Positions 53,584 through 61,109 of a stretch of 64,000 bases of DNA are shown piece by piece. Numbering within the stretch: the stretch's first letter is position 1; every line of letters starts with the position of its first letter. Both the position numbers and the translations under genes were made by a program. This DNA is from Microbacterium hydrocarbonoxydans (GTDB lineage Bacteria; Actinomycetota; Actinomycetes; Actinomycetales; Microbacteriaceae). The notes below the pieces were generated by a model, which was not told where the DNA came from, made no database searches, and was given only the letters and a program-made list of their open reading frames with translations. The DNA lies in the NCBI RefSeq assembly GCF_900105205.1, contig NZ_FNSQ01000005.1, positions 620,001 to 684,000 on the forward strand, written 5' to 3'.

Positions 53584-54603
53584 TCAGGAGTGGGCGACGG
53601 AAGGCTTGGCTGCGCGGGCGACGGAGGGCCCGGCGATGCGGGAGGAGTCGGGAGTGGAGAACACGGGATGCGCGGGGGCGCGCCCCTCGAGCACGGCGAG
53701 CACATCGTCGAGCGACATCGAGCCCATGTTGTCGACGGCCTGGGTCGTCTGGGCGCCGAGGTGCGGGGTGACGGTCACGCGGGGCGAAAGGTCGGGCGCG
53801 AGCAGCGCGCTCGCGCTCCCTGCGGTGTCGCCGTCGAGGGTGTCGGCCGCGTACGCGCCGAGTCGTCCGTCGCGCAGGGCGGTAGCGAGGGCGGCCTCGT
53901 CGACGAGGTCGGGTCGAGCGGTGTTCACCAGGACCGTTCCGGGTCGGATGCCGTCGAGCCGGGCGGCATCGACGAGTGTCTGACCGCCGGGGGCGTGCAG
54001 GGTGATGACGTCGGCGGCGTGGAACAGCGCGTCGAGCGCGACCGGCTCTGCGCCGCGCTCGGCGATGACCCCTCCCGGCAGGTACGGGTCGGTGGCGAGG
54101 ATCCGCGAGCCGAAGCCTCGGAGCCGGCGCGCCACGCCCTGGCCGATGCGGCCGAAGCCGACGATGCCTACGGTCGCCGCGCCGAGTTCGCGTCCGCGGC
54201 GCACGCCCCAGTCGCCGGCGCGCACCCGGCGGTCTCCGTCGGCGATGGAGCGCAGAGCCGCGAGCATGAGTCCCACGGTGTGGTCGGCGACGGCATCCGC
54301 GTTCGCACCCGGGGTGTTCGTGACGGGGATGCCGCGTCGCTCCGCCGCGTCGAGATCCACCGCCTCGGTGCCGACGCCGTAGCGGGCGATGATCCGGAGG
54401 TTCGGGGCGGCCGCGAGGTGTGCGTCGGTCACCGGTCCCGTGCCGGCGATCCAGCCCTCCGCCGCAGCGAGCAGCGGCGCGAGTTCAGTGAGTCCGTGGT
54501 GCGCGGGTCCTCGGACGATCTCGTGACCTGCGGCTCGGGCGCGCCCGACGAGGTCGAGGTCGCCGTCCGAGAACGAGCGACTGGTGGCGAGGATGATACC
54601 CAT
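53584..54603 (-). CDS. D-isomer-specific 2-hydroxyacid dehydrogenase
   Basis: 339 residues: substrate domain, NAD domain with GFGRIGQGVARR, catalytic Arg in VNTARPDLVDE and His in VTPHLGAQTT. The usual Glu of the Arg-Glu-His set appears as Asp (ADTLDGDTAG). It resembles phosphoglycerate-dehydrogenase-type enzymes acting on 2-hydroxy acids of sugar origin. Its ATG overlaps the kinase stop (TGATG). Confidence 0.88.
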   Translation of the reverse strand: MGIILATSRSFSDGDLDLVGRARAAGHEIVRGPAHHGLTELAPLLAAAEGWIAGTGPVTDAHLAAAPNLRIIARYGVGTEAVDLDAAERRGIPVTNTPGANADAVADHTVGLMLAALRSIADGDRRVRAGDWGVRRGRELGAATVGIVGFGRIGQGVARRLRGFGSRILATDPYLPGGVIAERGAEPVALDALFHAADVITLHAPGGQTLVDAARLDGIRPGTVLVNTARPDLVDEAALATALRDGRLGAYAADTLDGDTAGSASALLAPDLSPRVTVTPHLGAQTTQAVDNMGSMSLDDVLAVLEGRAPAHPVFSTPDSSRIAGPSVARAAKPSVAHS

Positions 54604-56132
54604 CAGCGGCCCTCGGTCGGCGTGTCGGCGGCCGGTGCGGCGGTGGTCGGTGCGGCGGCGAACCACGGCGCCAGTGCCGCGTACGCATCGACGAAGCGCG
54701 AGTGCCGCTGCGCGTGCACGGCGTGCCGACCGGCATCCGGGGCGAACTCCGCCGTGACCTCGCTGAGCGCCCGCGCGGCCGAGAAGTCGGCGAGCCCGAG
54801 ACCGACCGCGCCGGTGACCGCCGCTCCGAGGCTGTTGGCCTCCTCGACGATGGTGCGGCGGCGGATCGGCACGCCCCAGACGTCGGCGAGGATGCCGAGC
54901 CAGGCGTCGCTCTGGGCGCCGCCGCCGACCGCGTCGATGCGGTCGATCGTCGCGCCGGACTCGCGGAACGCCTGGATGCAGGTGAGGAGGTTGTACGCGA
55001 CGCCCTCGAGGACGGCGCGGGTGAGGTGCGCCCTCGTGTGGTGACGCCCGAGGCCGACGAAGGCGCCGCGCGCCTCCGGATCCCACAGCGGGGAGCGCTC
55101 GCCGAGGAGGTACGGGAGAAAGTAGAGGTCCTCGGTGTCGAGGTCGCCTGCCGCTTCGGCCGTGAGCCTGGCGGTGTCGGGGTGGGCGGGATCGGGCGAG
55201 AGCGCCTCGGTGATCCACTGCACCGATGCGCCGCCCGCCTGCATCGTCGCGGTCGGGACGAAGGATCCGGGCACGACGTTGTCGAATGTCATGGTGCGCA
55301 TCTGCCGGTCGTGCAGTGGTGCGAGGCTCGCGAACGAGATCCACGACGAGGTGCCCAGGCACACGTAGGCGCCGTCCCCGGGGGCGACGATGCCCGAGCC
55401 GACCGCGGCCAGCGGTCCGTCTCCGCCGCCCATGACGACACGGACGGATGCCGGGAGCCCCAGCGCATTCGCCGCATAGGCCGTGAGCGTGCCGGCGACC
55501 GTCGTCGAATCGAGGATCTCGGGGAACAGGGCGGGGTCGAGGGCGGCGGCCGCCAGCACCTCGGCCGACCAGGTGCCGCTCAGCTGGTCGTACGCGTTGG
55601 TGCCCGAGGCGTCGGAGCGATCGGTGGCGAGGCGACCGGTGAGGCGGTGGACGATGAAGTCCTTGGCGACGCAGAAGTGGCGCACGCGCGCCCAGACGTC
55701 CGGCTCGTTGTCGCGCACCCACATGATCTTCTCGACCGAGTAGGTGGGATTGAGGCGGTGGCCGAGCAGGCGGTACGCGTGCTCGGCGCCCAGGCGCTGC
55801 GCGAGGGTGCGGGTCTCCGCTCCCGAGCGGGTGTCCGCCCAGATGATCGCGGGACGGACGGGGTCGCCGTGCGCGTCGAGCAGCACCGTGCCCATCATCT
55901 GGCCGCTCACGACGAGGCCGACGACTGTCGCGGGGTCGACGCCGGCGCGAGCGATCAGCTGTCTGGTCGCCGAGACGACGGCATCCCACCAGTGCGCGGG
56001 ATCCTGCTCGGCGATGCCGCCGGCCGCGAACCGCGCGGGGTAGGGCACGGTGACCGAGGTGACGAGGCGGCCGTCATCGTGGTGCAGGGACGCCTTGTCG
56101 CCGGTGGTGCCGAGGTCGTGCGCGATGAGCAT
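54603..56132 (-). CDS. FGGY family carbohydrate kinase (xylulokinase-like)
   Basis: 509 residues with two ribonuclease-H-like domains: phosphate loop HDLGTTGDKASL at the N-terminus, catalytic Asp region DRSDASGTNAYD, and the family signature in VMGGGDGPLAAVG plus AVGGGAQSDAWLGILADV. It phosphorylates a ketose or polyol. The substrate residue after the start (WADTRS, GQMMGTV) is xylulokinase-like but not decisive. Second gene of the operon, seven bases after the cupin gene. Confidence 0.9.
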   Translation of the reverse strand: MLIAHDLGTTGDKASLHHDDGRLVTSVTVPYPARFAAGGIAEQDPAHWWDAVVSATRQLIARAGVDPATVVGLVVSGQMMGTVLLDAHGDPVRPAIIWADTRSGAETRTLAQRLGAEHAYRLLGHRLNPTYSVEKIMWVRDNEPDVWARVRHFCVAKDFIVHRLTGRLATDRSDASGTNAYDQLSGTWSAEVLAAAALDPALFPEILDSTTVAGTLTAYAANALGLPASVRVVMGGGDGPLAAVGSGIVAPGDGAYVCLGTSSWISFASLAPLHDRQMRTMTFDNVVPGSFVPTATMQAGGASVQWITEALSPDPAHPDTARLTAEAAGDLDTEDLYFLPYLLGERSPLWDPEARGAFVGLGRHHTRAHLTRAVLEGVAYNLLTCIQAFRESGATIDRIDAVGGGAQSDAWLGILADVWGVPIRRRTIVEEANSLGAAVTGAVGLGLADFSAARALSEVTAEFAPDAGRHAVHAQRHSRFVDAYAALAPWFAAAPTTAAPAADTPTEGR

Positions 56133-56139
56133 GACGGGC

Positions 56140-56769
56140 CTAGTCCGCGAAGGGGGTCGCGGCTGGTGCGGATGCTGTGTCTGATGCCGGATCTGGTGCT
56201 GAGTAGGGGCGCAGGTCCACGCCGTCGGTCGCGCGGTAGGCGCGGGATCCCATTCCGTGCTCGAGCACCCAGCCGTAGTCGTGGCCGGCTCCGCCCGGGT
56301 ACACGGCGAGGAACGCGTACGGCTCGTCGCCCGTGTTGACGGAGCGGTGCGCCCAGCCCGGCGGGATGTACCCGATCGTGCCGGGCAGCATGTCGAGCCA
56401 TTCGGTGCGCTCGCCGTCGAACATGAGGAGGCCGCCTCGACCCTTCAGCGCCAGGTAGATCTCGCCCTGATGGTCCGGATGCTGATGGCCCTTCGTCATC
56501 CAGAGCTCACCCGAGGTATGGCCGGGCATGATCGTCGTGATCGACTGCGGCAGCTCGCGGTCGATCTCGGGCACCGGGGAGCTCGTCACCGTGTAGACGA
56601 CGGGGTCGTCGCCGTGCACCGCCGCGGCCCAGGCATCCGTGTCGAGGAACAGCCCCTCGAGGTCGGACATCCGCCGCGTCAGCGTGGGACCCGCGGGGGA
56701 GAGCGTCAGATTCTCGGCGTCGAAGGCAATCGCCATCGGTGAGATCGGGGGCGTGTGGAACGGGGGCAT
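56140..56769 (-). CDS. Cupin-type sugar-phosphate isomerase (glucose-6-phosphate isomerase cupin family)
   Basis: 209 residues. The cupin metal site is complete: KGHQHPDHQGEIYLALKG (His, His, Glu) and PPGWAHRSVN (His). This is the PF06560-type phosphoglucose isomerase cupin of archaea and some bacteria. In the operon it could isomerise the sugar phosphate made by, or used with, the FGGY kinase. First gene of the operon; two ACCTGT-N4-ACAGGT operators lie 35-75 bases upstream. Confidence 0.87.
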   Translation of the reverse strand: MPPFHTPPISPMAIAFDAENLTLSPAGPTLTRRMSDLEGLFLDTDAWAAAVHGDDPVVYTVTSSPVPEIDRELPQSITTIMPGHTSGELWMTKGHQHPDHQGEIYLALKGRGGLLMFDGERTEWLDMLPGTIGYIPPGWAHRSVNTGDEPYAFLAVYPGGAGHDYGWVLEHGMGSRAYRATDGVDLRPYSAPDPASDTASAPAATPFAD

Positions 56770-56801
56770 CGGTGCTCCTCATCGGATGCTGCGGCGCTGC
56801 G

Positions 56802-56842
56802 CAACCTGTAATGACAAGTTGAGTGTACCTGTGATGACAGGT
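56802..56842. promoter_or_regulatory. Two HutC-type operators before the cupin/FGGY operon
   Basis: CAACCTGTAATGACAAGTTG (56802-56821) and ACCTGTGATGACAGGT (56827-56842; perfect arms). Centres are 23 bp apart, about two helical turns. They match the perfect palindrome at 38111 near the ribokinase-gntR operon. Confidence 0.75.
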
Positions 56843-56897
56843 GGAGTCCAGTGCTCGGCGCGCGGGAGTGCGGGGTGCGGGGCGTTGCCAGGCGCTG

Positions 56898-56979
56898 CCA
56901 GAACTCCGGAGATCCCGGGCGCTCGTGGCTGAGGGGTGCCGAAATGTGCGCCGCGGCGTGTGGATCTCCGGAGTTGTGG
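56898..56979. repeat. Palindromic-ended intergenic element, family 2, copy 2 (82 bp)
   Basis: CCAGAACTCCGGAGATCC (56898-56915) and GGATCTCCGGAGTTGTGG (56962-56979) pair at 17 of 18 positions. It lies between the operator region and the 3' end of the esterase gene. Nearly the same length and end sequence as 44985-45065. Confidence 0.75.
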
Positions 56980-56982
56980 AGT

Positions 56983-57957
56983 TCAGGCGGCGCGCAGCGC
57001 CCGCGCGAGGTGGGCCCGGCCATCGCGGATGCCCTCGGCCGTGACATCCTCGAGGCCCGGATACTCGGCGTGACCGGCCGGAAGAACGGCGAGCTCGAGC
57101 ATCGGCGCCGCATTCGCGACCGCGAACTGTCCCTGCGGCGGCACCGACTGATCCCAGAGCGCGGCCTCGATGCGCACCGGCACATGCGCGAATCGGAGCG
57201 CCGTCGAGGCGTCGAACCAGCCCAGCACCGCGCGTGCGTCGGGGTGCTGTGCGACGTGCGCGCGCACGGCCTCGCCGCTCCCGAGGCATCGCACGGCCAG
57301 GCGCTCGTCGTACTGCCCGAAGCTCGGCACGATGAGCGTGGCTCCGATATACCTGTCATCCCACGGCAGGGCGAGGGCGCCGATGCCGCCGCCGAAGCTC
57401 TCGCCGACGTAATAGAGGGGCAGGTGCCCCGCGATGGTGGTCAGTGCATCCGCCACCAGCCACAGGTCGCGGGCGCACAGCCCGAGTACGTACCGCTCGG
57501 GATCGTCGATGCCGGCCACGACATGGTCGTCGGGCAGCTCCGGAGCGCCGACGCCCGTGTTCAGGGTCGCGAGTCCGCGCGCGACGGGGAAGATCGCCGC
57601 GGCGTCGTCGGGGACCCGCGCGAGGTCGACGGCATCCCGGCCTCCGTATCCGTGGCCATGCACGACACCCACGCGGGCGGGCGCGTGGAGAGGGGCGACG
57701 AACCACGCCCGAAGACGGATGCCGTCGGCGCCCGCATGCTCGATCAGCGACACCTCGCGACCGTGTGCGGTTTCGGTCGAGATCACGGTGGGGGCGGCAT
57801 CCACCGTCCTCGCCTGCTCGCGCCAGCCCTGCCACCTGTCGGCGAAACCGGCGGGCGGGGACGCCGGCGTGATCGCGCGCAGCGAGCGGAGGGTGTGGCC
57901 GTAGGTGCCGTCGAACTCGGCGTCGGGGAACCAGGTGTCGTAGGGGAAGGATGCCAT
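56983..57957 (-). CDS. Acetylxylan esterase / cephalosporin-C deacetylase family hydrolase
   Basis: 324 residues, alpha/beta hydrolase of the AXE1 type. Catalytic triad candidates: Ser in GESFGGGIGA, Asp in ALWDQSVPPQGQ and His in GHAEYPG. VVHGHGYGGRD supplies the oxyanion region. It removes acetyl groups from sugars or small esters in the cytoplasm (no signal peptide). The neighbouring sugar operon on the same strand suggests a role in deacetylating imported sugars. ATG 57957 chosen from domain start. Confidence 0.87.
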   Translation of the reverse strand: MASFPYDTWFPDAEFDGTYGHTLRSLRAITPASPPAGFADRWQGWREQARTVDAAPTVISTETAHGREVSLIEHAGADGIRLRAWFVAPLHAPARVGVVHGHGYGGRDAVDLARVPDDAAAIFPVARGLATLNTGVGAPELPDDHVVAGIDDPERYVLGLCARDLWLVADALTTIAGHLPLYYVGESFGGGIGALALPWDDRYIGATLIVPSFGQYDERLAVRCLGSGEAVRAHVAQHPDARAVLGWFDASTALRFAHVPVRIEAALWDQSVPPQGQFAVANAAPMLELAVLPAGHAEYPGLEDVTAEGIRDGRAHLARALRAA

Positions 57958-58030
57958 CGGCCACGAGGTTACCGCGCCCGGGAAGTGCTGCGATGGTGCT
58001 CCGGCCACGACTGCCGTGCTGTGGTCGCGT

Positions 58031-58127
58031 CCGTGCTGCGCCGCGAGATCAGGACGACGGGCCGAGGTCAGGACTTTTCGGCGGGAACCGTCCTGATTTC
58101 GCGCGGTCGTCCTGTTTTGAAGCACGG
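58031..58127. repeat. Hairpin element, family 3, copy 1
   Basis: CCGTGCT (58031) and AGCACGG (58121) close a region that contains AGATCAGGACGAC, ACCGTCCTGATTTCGCGCGG and TCGTCCTGTTTT. The last 36 bases are nearly the same as in copy 2 (58320-58352). Confidence 0.6.
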
Positions 58128-58260
58128 GCTAGGCGGGGCGGCGGGGCCAGGTGAGGCTGGGGCTAGGCGGGGCGGCGGGGCCAGGTGGGGCTAGGCGGGG
58201 GTGGAGGGCCAGGTGGGGCGGTGGGGCAGACGGGCCGGATGGACCCAGTGGGCGGGCCGG
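58128..58260. repeat. G-rich degenerate tandem repeat (GGGGCTAGGCGGGGCGG)
   Basis: Irregular repeats of CTAGGCGGGGCGGCGGGGCC and AGGTGGGG blocks, several copies in about 130 bases, with many runs of three to four G. Open reading here is only a by-product of composition. G-quadruplex formation is conceivable. Confidence 0.6.
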
Positions 58261-58280
58261 GATCCGAGTGCCCGGTCGAG

Positions 58281-58349
58281 AACAGGACGACGCGCCGAGA
58301 TAAGGACGATTCGGCGAGAACCGTCCTGATCTCGCGCGGTCGTCCTGTT
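58281..58349. repeat. Hairpin element, family 3, copy 2 (69 nt)
   Basis: AACAGGACGAC (58281-58291) is exactly inverted at 58339-58349; inner stems CGAGAT/ATCTCG and AAGGACG/CGTCCTG continue it, leaving a short loop. Located in the 497-base gap between the esterase and CGNR genes, which otherwise holds only repeats. Confidence 0.7.
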
Positions 58350-58454
58350 TTGGGCAGGAGCAGGAGCAGGGGCAGGGGGCAGGGGCAGGGTTGGGGCCCG
58401 GCGCCGGCAGGTCGCGGCAGGGTAGGCGGGCCGTTCGCGGCAGTGCCGACGAAC

Positions 58455-58991
58455 TCAGGCCTTGGCCCTCCGGGCGCGATAGGCGGCCACGGCGTTGCGA
58501 TTCGTGCAGGCGGTCGAGCAGTAGCGCTTCGACCGGTTGCGGGAGAGGTCGAGAGCGAGTGCCTCGCAGGTGTCGTCGGCGCAGATCGAGATGCGGGAGC
58601 CCTCGTCCGAGCGGATGACGTCGATCAGCGCCATGGCCGTCTCGATGAGCACGCGCTCGGCGAGCGGCCGTTCGTCGGCGACGGCGTGCAGGTGCCAGTC
58701 GACCCCGTCGTGACGCACGAGCCGGGGAGCGAGGTGGGCCTCCGCGAGGGCGCTGTTGACGTGCTCGGCCATCTCGTCGCGCGGAGCGAGGAGCATCCCG
58801 CGCAGCCGCGGACGCAGGTCTCGCAGTGCGGCGAGCTCCGCCTCATCGCGGTCGAGGCGCCCCGAATAGGGGAAATCCGCCAGGAACGCCGCGTAGTCGT
58901 CGAGGGTCGCCAGGGTCTCCGGTTCCTCCGCCGAGTTCACCAGCCAGACGGCCGAGCGGAGTGCCTCTTCCGTGTCATCGGTGAAGTTCAT
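58455..58991 (-). CDS. CGNR-type zinc finger protein (ABATE domain)
   Basis: 178 residues: N-terminal ABATE-like domain (LVNSAEEPETLATLDDYAAF) and a C-terminal treble-clef zinc finger with ligands in CADDTC and YCSTAC. The namesake CGNR is CTNR here (ACTNRNAVAAYRARR). Family members are thought to be stress-induced transcription regulators. It is divergent from an EamA permease gene with 39 bases between the starts. Confidence 0.88.
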   Translation of the reverse strand: MNFTDDTEEALRSAVWLVNSAEEPETLATLDDYAAFLADFPYSGRLDRDEAELAALRDLRPRLRGMLLAPRDEMAEHVNSALAEAHLAPRLVRHDGVDWHLHAVADERPLAERVLIETAMALIDVIRSDEGSRISICADDTCEALALDLSRNRSKRYCSTACTNRNAVAAYRARRAKA

Positions 58992-59030
58992 GTTGACAGC
59001 TTACATCGCGTACGAGTAGCGTCACCTGTC

Positions 59031-60011
59031 ATGAGCAAGGTTGCGAATGACATCTCGACGCACGGCGTCCGGTTCGGTCTGCCCCTGGCGATCGGCGCGG
59101 CCTTCGCGTTCGGGATGTCGGGAGCCTGGGCTCGCGGACTCATCGACGCGGGGTGGACGCCCGGCGCGGCTGTGACCGCGCGCGTCTGGGTCGCTGCGCT
59201 CGTGCTGCTTGTGCCGACGATCCTGTCGCTGCGCGGGCGCTGGGGAGTTCTCCGCAAGAACGCCGGCATGGTCGCCGCCTATGGCCTGCTGGCCGTCACC
59301 GCCACGCAGCTCTGCTACTTCCAGGCGGTCGCCGTGATGGACGTCGGCCTCGCACTGCTCATCGAATACACCGCGCCGATCGCCGTCATCCTCTGGCTGT
59401 GGCTCCGTCGTGGCGAACGGCCGAGTCGGCGCAGTGTCATCGGTGCGGCCATCGCGTTCGTCGGGCTCGTGCTGATGCTCGACATCATCACCGGCGCCGA
59501 GGTCAATGTCGCCGGCATCCTCTGGGCGCTCGCCGCGATGGTCGGCGCCGCGACGTACTTCCTGCTCTCGGCCAAGGCCGACACAGGCATGCCGCCGATC
59601 GCGCTCGCCGGCGGCGGGCTGCTGCTCGGCGCGATTGCGCTCACGATCGCCGGATTCGTCGGCATCCTGCCGATCGCCTGGACGACCGACGACATCGCGT
59701 ATCGTTTCGGCACCGTGCCGTGGTTCGTACCAGTGCTCGCGATCGGCCTGTTCGCAACGGCTCTCGCCTACGTGCTCGGCATCGCCTCGACGCGGATGCT
59801 GGGCTCGCGCCTGGCGTCGTTCGTCGCACTGGCCGAGGTCGTCGCGGCCCTGCTGTTCGGCTGGCTGCTTCTCGGGCAGCTGCCCGACCTGCTGCAGGCG
59901 CTCGGCGGAGCGCTGGTGCTCGTCGGTGTGGTGGTCGTGAAGCTCGGCGAGCCGCGTCCGGAGGAGTTCGTCGAGCCGGTGCCGGATGCGGTGGTGCAGC
60001 CGCAGCGCTAG
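59031..60011 (+). CDS. EamA family drug/metabolite transporter
   Basis: 326 residues with ten membrane segments in two EamA repeats (residues ~15-145 and ~160-300). Relatives export amino acids or other metabolites. The -10-like TAGCGT (59017-59022) lies eight bases before the ATG, so the transcript is probably leaderless. The divergent CGNR gene may regulate it. Confidence 0.9.
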   Translation: MSKVANDISTHGVRFGLPLAIGAAFAFGMSGAWARGLIDAGWTPGAAVTARVWVAALVLLVPTILSLRGRWGVLRKNAGMVAAYGLLAVTATQLCYFQAVAVMDVGLALLIEYTAPIAVILWLWLRRGERPSRRSVIGAAIAFVGLVLMLDIITGAEVNVAGILWALAAMVGAATYFLLSAKADTGMPPIALAGGGLLLGAIALTIAGFVGILPIAWTTDDIAYRFGTVPWFVPVLAIGLFATALAYVLGIASTRMLGSRLASFVALAEVVAALLFGWLLLGQLPDLLQALGGALVLVGVVVVKLGEPRPEEFVEPVPDAVVQPQR

Positions 60012-60044
60012 CGCAATCCCGCATCCGCTCCCGCGCACGCAGGC

Positions 60045-60210
60045 GGGGTCACTTTCGCATCCCGTGCCGGTGCGGGGTCACTTTCACATCCCGCGCACGT
60101 GCGGGGTCACTTTCGCATCCCTGGCCGTGCGGGGTCACTTTTGCATCCCGTGCCGTGCGGGGTCACTTTCGCATCCCGTGCCGGTGCGGGGTCACTTTCG
60201 CATCCGTGGG
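60045..60210. repeat. Minisatellite: GGGGTCACTTTCGCATCCCG unit, ~29 bp x 6
   Basis: Six GGGGTCACTTT blocks start at 60045, 60074, 60103, 60131, 60159 and 60188, period 28-29. Units differ by one to four bases. No unique spacers separate them, so this is not a CRISPR array. Lies just downstream of the EamA gene. Confidence 0.85.
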
Positions 60211-60219
60211 CGTCGTTTC

Positions 60220-60306
60220 GGATGCTGTTTTGGCCCCGCCTGGACGGGGGATGCTGTCTTGGCCCCACCTGGACGGAGGATGCTGTCTTGACCCCGCCTG
60301 GTGGCG
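60220..60306. repeat. Minisatellite: GGATGCTGTCTTGGCCCCAC unit, 29 bp x 3
   Basis: Three units of exactly 29 bases start at 60220, 60249 and 60278, each GGATGCTGT(T/C)TTG(G/A)CCCC(G/A)CCTGGACGG-like. It directly follows the six-copy array of the same period. Together they fill most of the 429-base gap before the prp operon. Confidence 0.85.
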
Positions 60307-60369
60307 AGGCGGCGACAGGGCGAGAGGGCGATCGGGATGCGTGGCAGAGCAGGCGAGTCGCGCGGTCGT

Positions 60370-60433
60370 TTATGTATACGAGCGGCGCGGGGAAACGGCA
60401 ACGAGCCCCATAGATTGCCGCTTATGTATACAC
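60370..60433. promoter_or_regulatory. Two GntR operators and leaderless promoter of the methylcitrate operon
   Basis: TTATGTATAC occurs at 60370-60379 and 60422-60431, 52 bp apart (five helical turns). Each holds the palindromic TGTATAC(A/G) core typical of FCD-GntR sites. TACACT (60429-60434), six bases before the ATG, can be the -10, so the second site would cover the promoter. Confidence 0.65.
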
Positions 60434-60440
60434 TGAGCAC

Positions 60441-61109
60441 ATGAGTTCCGTCGCAGACCGCAGCACCGCGAGCGAGCGGGCGCACGCGACGCTGCTCGAG
60501 GAGATCCAGTCGGGCACCCTTCCGGCGGGTTCCGTCCTCGGCGAGGTCGAACAGGCCGCCCGTCTCGGCATCAGCCGCACCCCGATGCGGGAAGCGCTGC
60601 GCCGACTCGCAGCCGACGGCCTGGTCGTGCAGCAGTCGCCCCGCGTGACGGTGGTGGCAGACCTGGATGCCGACGACATCCGCGCCCTGTTCGAGATCCG
60701 TCGCGCGCTCGAGGAGACCTCTGCCCGCCTCGCCGCCCAGCGAGGCGACGCCGCCCTGTTCGCCGCGCTCGCGGACGAGTTCGCGCACGTCGACCTCGCA
60801 GCCGCCGAGGGTCGTGACGCCTACTACGCCCTCATCGCTCGCTTCGACGCGGCCCTCGACGCCGCGGTCGACAACGACTACATCGCGTCGGCGCTGCGCA
60901 CGGTGCGCACCCACCTCGTGCGGGTGCGGCGCATGGCCCGCGACAAGCCGACCCGCCTCGCGGCCTCCACCGCCGAGCACCGCACGATCGCGGAGGCGCT
61001 CGCCGCCCGCGACGGCGACCTTGCCGCCCACGCCACGCACGTGCATCTGCACAACGCGCTCGCCGGCATCCTCGACTCCCTGACCGCTAACCCCGAAGGT
61101 GTGAAATGA
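60441..61109 (+). CDS. GntR family regulator, FCD subfamily (methylcitrate cluster)
   Basis: 222 residues: winged helix [20 protein letters not shown] and an FCD domain ([34 protein letters not shown]). First gene of the propionate/2-methylcitrate operon; its stop overlaps the prpD start (ATGA). It likely represses the operon until methylcitrate or a related acid binds. Confidence 0.92.
   Translation: MSSVADRSTASERAHATLLEEIQSGTLPAGSVLGEVEQAARLGISRTPMREALRRLAADGLVVQQSPRVTVVADLDADDIRALFEIRRALEETSARLAAQRGDAALFAALADEFAHVDLAAAEGRDAYYALIARFDAALDAAVDNDYIASALRTVRTHLVRVRRMARDKPTRLAASTAEHRTIAEALAARDGDLAAHATHVHLHNALAGILDSLTANPEGVK

Noticed and set aside
58128..58391. Gly-rich coding sequence in the esterase-CGNR gap
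   Set aside because: Only G-rich tandem repeats and hairpins are present; no start signal or family similarity.
60045..60306. Possible CRISPR array
   Set aside because: The repeats are contiguous with no unique spacers, units drift in sequence, and no cas genes are present.
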